This document shows positions 61,991 to 64,000 of a stretch of 64,000 bases of DNA, piece by piece (position 1 is the stretch's first letter; each line of letters opens with the position of its first letter). The DNA lies in contig JANFOG010000001.1 in the NCBI GenBank assembly GCA_024336345.1, forward strand, positions 1,488,001 to 1,552,000, in the 5' to 3' direction. The notes beneath the pieces were generated by a model. It ran no database searches and was not told the origin of the DNA. It saw only the letters and a program-made list of their open reading frames with translations. Made by a program: the position numbers and the translations under genes. This DNA comes from Mariannaea sp. PMI_226. Its lineage: Eukaryota > Ascomycota > Sordariomycetes > Hypocreales > Nectriaceae.

Positions 61991-64000
61991 ATGTTACCCA
62001 CAAAGCTTCCCAGCTCGCGCCGGGGAAACCCTTCAGCGGTACGAAGATCAACGTTTGGCACCGACGCCGGCCTAGTAGCCCTACGATACGAGAAGACAGT
62101 GCAGGCAGAGCCTCCCATTCCCTTCGTTTCTCGAAGCTCCATCCGATCTTCTCGGCGCCCTTCAAGTTCATCAACCTCCTCGCATCACTCGCACCACCCT
62201 ATTGTCGTAGCTCCGCCCTCTGCGGTTCCACCGCCTGCTGAGGAGCACCCTGCGTTCCGCACTGTAACTCCCCCCTCGTCTACTCTGCGAGCCTCGCCAG
62301 TAATTGTCGAGCAGTGGAAGCGAGACTCTGGTGTTGCACGAACCAACTCTACTTCGACCTCGACCATCCACGAAGAGGACGACGAAGAAGAGTGCCAGAA
62401 CAAGTCGGTGTATAGCCGAGTTCGCAAGGGCAAGAACTCGACCACCCTGGTTATGTCCCCAGTTCTTATTAACGACTCATTTGCGGACGAGAATAGCATT
62501 TCTGCAGCGCTGACGTCGGTGTCGAGCAACTCGTCGATCGTGTCCAACGTTCGTTGTGACACGCCGCCACCAAAGTCCCACTCACCTGCTGCGACAAGGT
62601 CGCCAAGCCCCCTCCTCAAGTCCGTGTCCCTAGAAGAGACCCCAGAGCCACCAAAAACCTTTGGTACTCCGTCCCAGTCACCATCTGCCACTCCGTTGAG
62701 CTCGCCTTCGTCGTCGCCGCGATCGTCGTTCTCATCATCCCCTCGTAGACTCATTAAGAGTATCAGTTCCCGATCAGGGTCGACTTTCAAGACCCCAAGC
62801 CTAAAGGCCCTAGCGCCAATGCACCCCTTGTGGTGGGGCTCGGAGTCCCATCCGCCTACGGAGGAACCTGAGGGTTCAGGGGCGCCGATACTCAATATCC
62901 CCGGCATTCCAGCGTCCTCAAGCCCCGTGTCTGCTATAGAAACGGCTCCCACTCCCGTCACGGCTGCTGTAGCCACGACAAAGCCAAAGCTCACTAAGCA
63001 CAAGCAAAAGTCCACGCCCTCGTCTTCCCCCAAGTCTGTCTCCCGCTTTTGGCACAGACGCGATTCGTCCTCTACATCAACTGCCACCTCCTCATCCGAT
63101 CTGCAACCCTTCGTTCCTCTTGACGTCTCCATCCCCTGCGAGAGTCTGCTTGACGATGATTATTTCCTAAGCTCTATTCATTTCTCCAAGCGTGGCAGCA
63201 TTATGTTGAGTGGTCACGACGTCGCGACCATCAACGGCAAAACCCCAAACCCAGAATCTAACCAGACTGCGATCGATGACGTTGAACGACGTGCCCCAAC
63301 CCCAACGACTCCCCCGGCGCAATCGCGAGCGCCTCACATCAACGACACGACCGAGATCATCGCCGACTCAAAGAAGAACAAGAAGAAGAATAAGAAGAAT
63401 ACCACTGTGGCTGAAGCGCCTCAGAGTATGATGTCGCCTCCCGACATTCGCGTCTTGGCCGCCGACGTGGAGAAGGAATCTCAAAAGGTGAGATCGCTCT
63501 ATACTGTTGGTGATGGCCCTTATGGCGAGTCTGGCGTGCGACACTCGTATTGCGAGCGTCTGGACCCAACTCCCGAAGCGCCGTTGGAGGAGAACGACAA
63601 TGTCCCGTATGGTTTCCTTGCTGTCCCGTAATTATCTTGATCGTCTCTGAACCTCAATGCTAACATGAGAACCCCCCCTTTCTATAGCGCACCCGAAAGT
63701 CTAGCACCCGCTCCCGCTTTTGGAGGTTCTTCGTCCCTTCACTACGAACTGCCCAAGTCGCAGCATGAATACAATGATGGCCTGGAAGACTGGAATGACC
63801 TCGAGGGCGCGCGCGTCGACCGATATGGCTTTATTACCCTTCCGCCACCGCCGGGCCCGAGAGCGGGAATACCTTCAGAAGTGAGGTCGCTACCGGGCTC
63901 TCCTAGGAAGAAGCGCAGCATCCTCGTGAGGCGAGACGCAGCAGGCCTCTCGGTACATTATGGCGGCCGACGCACTCCCACCAGGAAGATGTCGGCACGC
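61991..64000 (+). CDS. Ser/Pro-rich protein, 5' part only (perhaps TBC/Rab-GAP type)
   Basis: Exon 1 is 61991-63627 and exon 2 runs from 63688 to the window end; the 60-nt intron has a GCTAAC branch point and phases agree. About 650 residues are visible. They are almost all disordered, with dense Ser/Thr/Pro stretches (residues 55-330), an acidic EEDDEEE block near 130, a KKNKKKNKKN basic block near 460, and after the intron DWNDLEGARVDRYGFI followed by basic RRKMSAR-like stretches. The VDRYGFI motif after a long disordered start recalls Pezizomycotina TBC-domain GTPase-activating proteins, but the TBC domain would lie beyond the edge and cannot be seen. ATG 61991 begins the long frame; the leader is pyrimidine-rich. 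The open frame on the opposite strand (62185-63132) is an antisense shadow of this biased sequence. Confidence 0.6.

Noticed and set aside
62185..63132. 315-codon open frame on the minus strand
   Set aside because: It lies wholly antisense to the long Ser/Pro-rich exon at 61991-63627, has a translation dominated by Gly/Asp/Glu/Val as expected from the reverse of Ser/Pro codons, and shows no domain.

Overview
The window is nuclear DNA from a filamentous ascomycete (Pezizomycotina). Genes are split by 48-117 nt GT-AG introns with CTAAC/CTGAC branch points 10-20 nt before the acceptor. Leaders are pyrimidine-rich, gene spacing is wide, and the window holds a >2000-residue hybrid histidine kinase of the filamentous-fungal type. 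Frequent CGA arginine codons and abundant TAGGTA/CCTAGG intergenic motifs would fit Sordariomycetes, perhaps Hypocreales, but that placement is inference. No CRISPR array, tRNA, rRNA or intact transposon was found, and no prokaryote-style operons.

I find eleven protein genes, about one third of the bases. Left to right: a small Ecl1-type zinc-binding regulator (7231-7647, +); an unrecognised four-exon gene (19077-20810, +); CCT3, chaperonin subunit gamma (23837-25887, +), which converges on a PRKRIP1/DUF1168 splicing-associated protein (26318-26947, -); a histidine-phosphatase (phosphoglycerate-mutase fold) protein like yeast Det1 (29024-30624, +), converging on the giant hybrid histidine kinase (32093-38389, -); an M13 (neprilysin-like) metallopeptidase homologue whose zinc site is damaged (44266-47129, -); a cytochrome b561-type membrane protein (47528-48347, -); allantoicase (50287-51426, +); an ankyrin plus DIL-domain protein (52195-54831, +); and the 5' part of a large Ser/Pro-rich protein running off the right edge (61991-64000, +).

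Three stretches are essentially gene-free: 1-6840, 7648-19076 and 54832-61990. A fourth, 38390-44265, lies upstream of the histidine kinase. They contain microsatellites, homopolymer runs and short ORFs without family resemblance. They probably serve as long promoters and leaders, or carry untranslated transcripts, for the Ecl1-type, histidine-kinase and 3'-edge genes.

The genes do not form an obvious biosynthetic or defence cluster. Several are linked to nutrient or stress response by family (Ecl1-type regulator, allantoicase with upstream GATAAG sites, hybrid histidine kinase), but nothing in the sequence shows they act together. The most unusual signals are the M13 homologue lacking two zinc ligands and a catalytic histidine, the placement of the only histidine-kinase intron directly before the receiver phospho-acceptor aspartate, and the unrecognised gene that needs a 48-nt intron to skip an in-frame stop. 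I did not find a convincing new multi-gene system.
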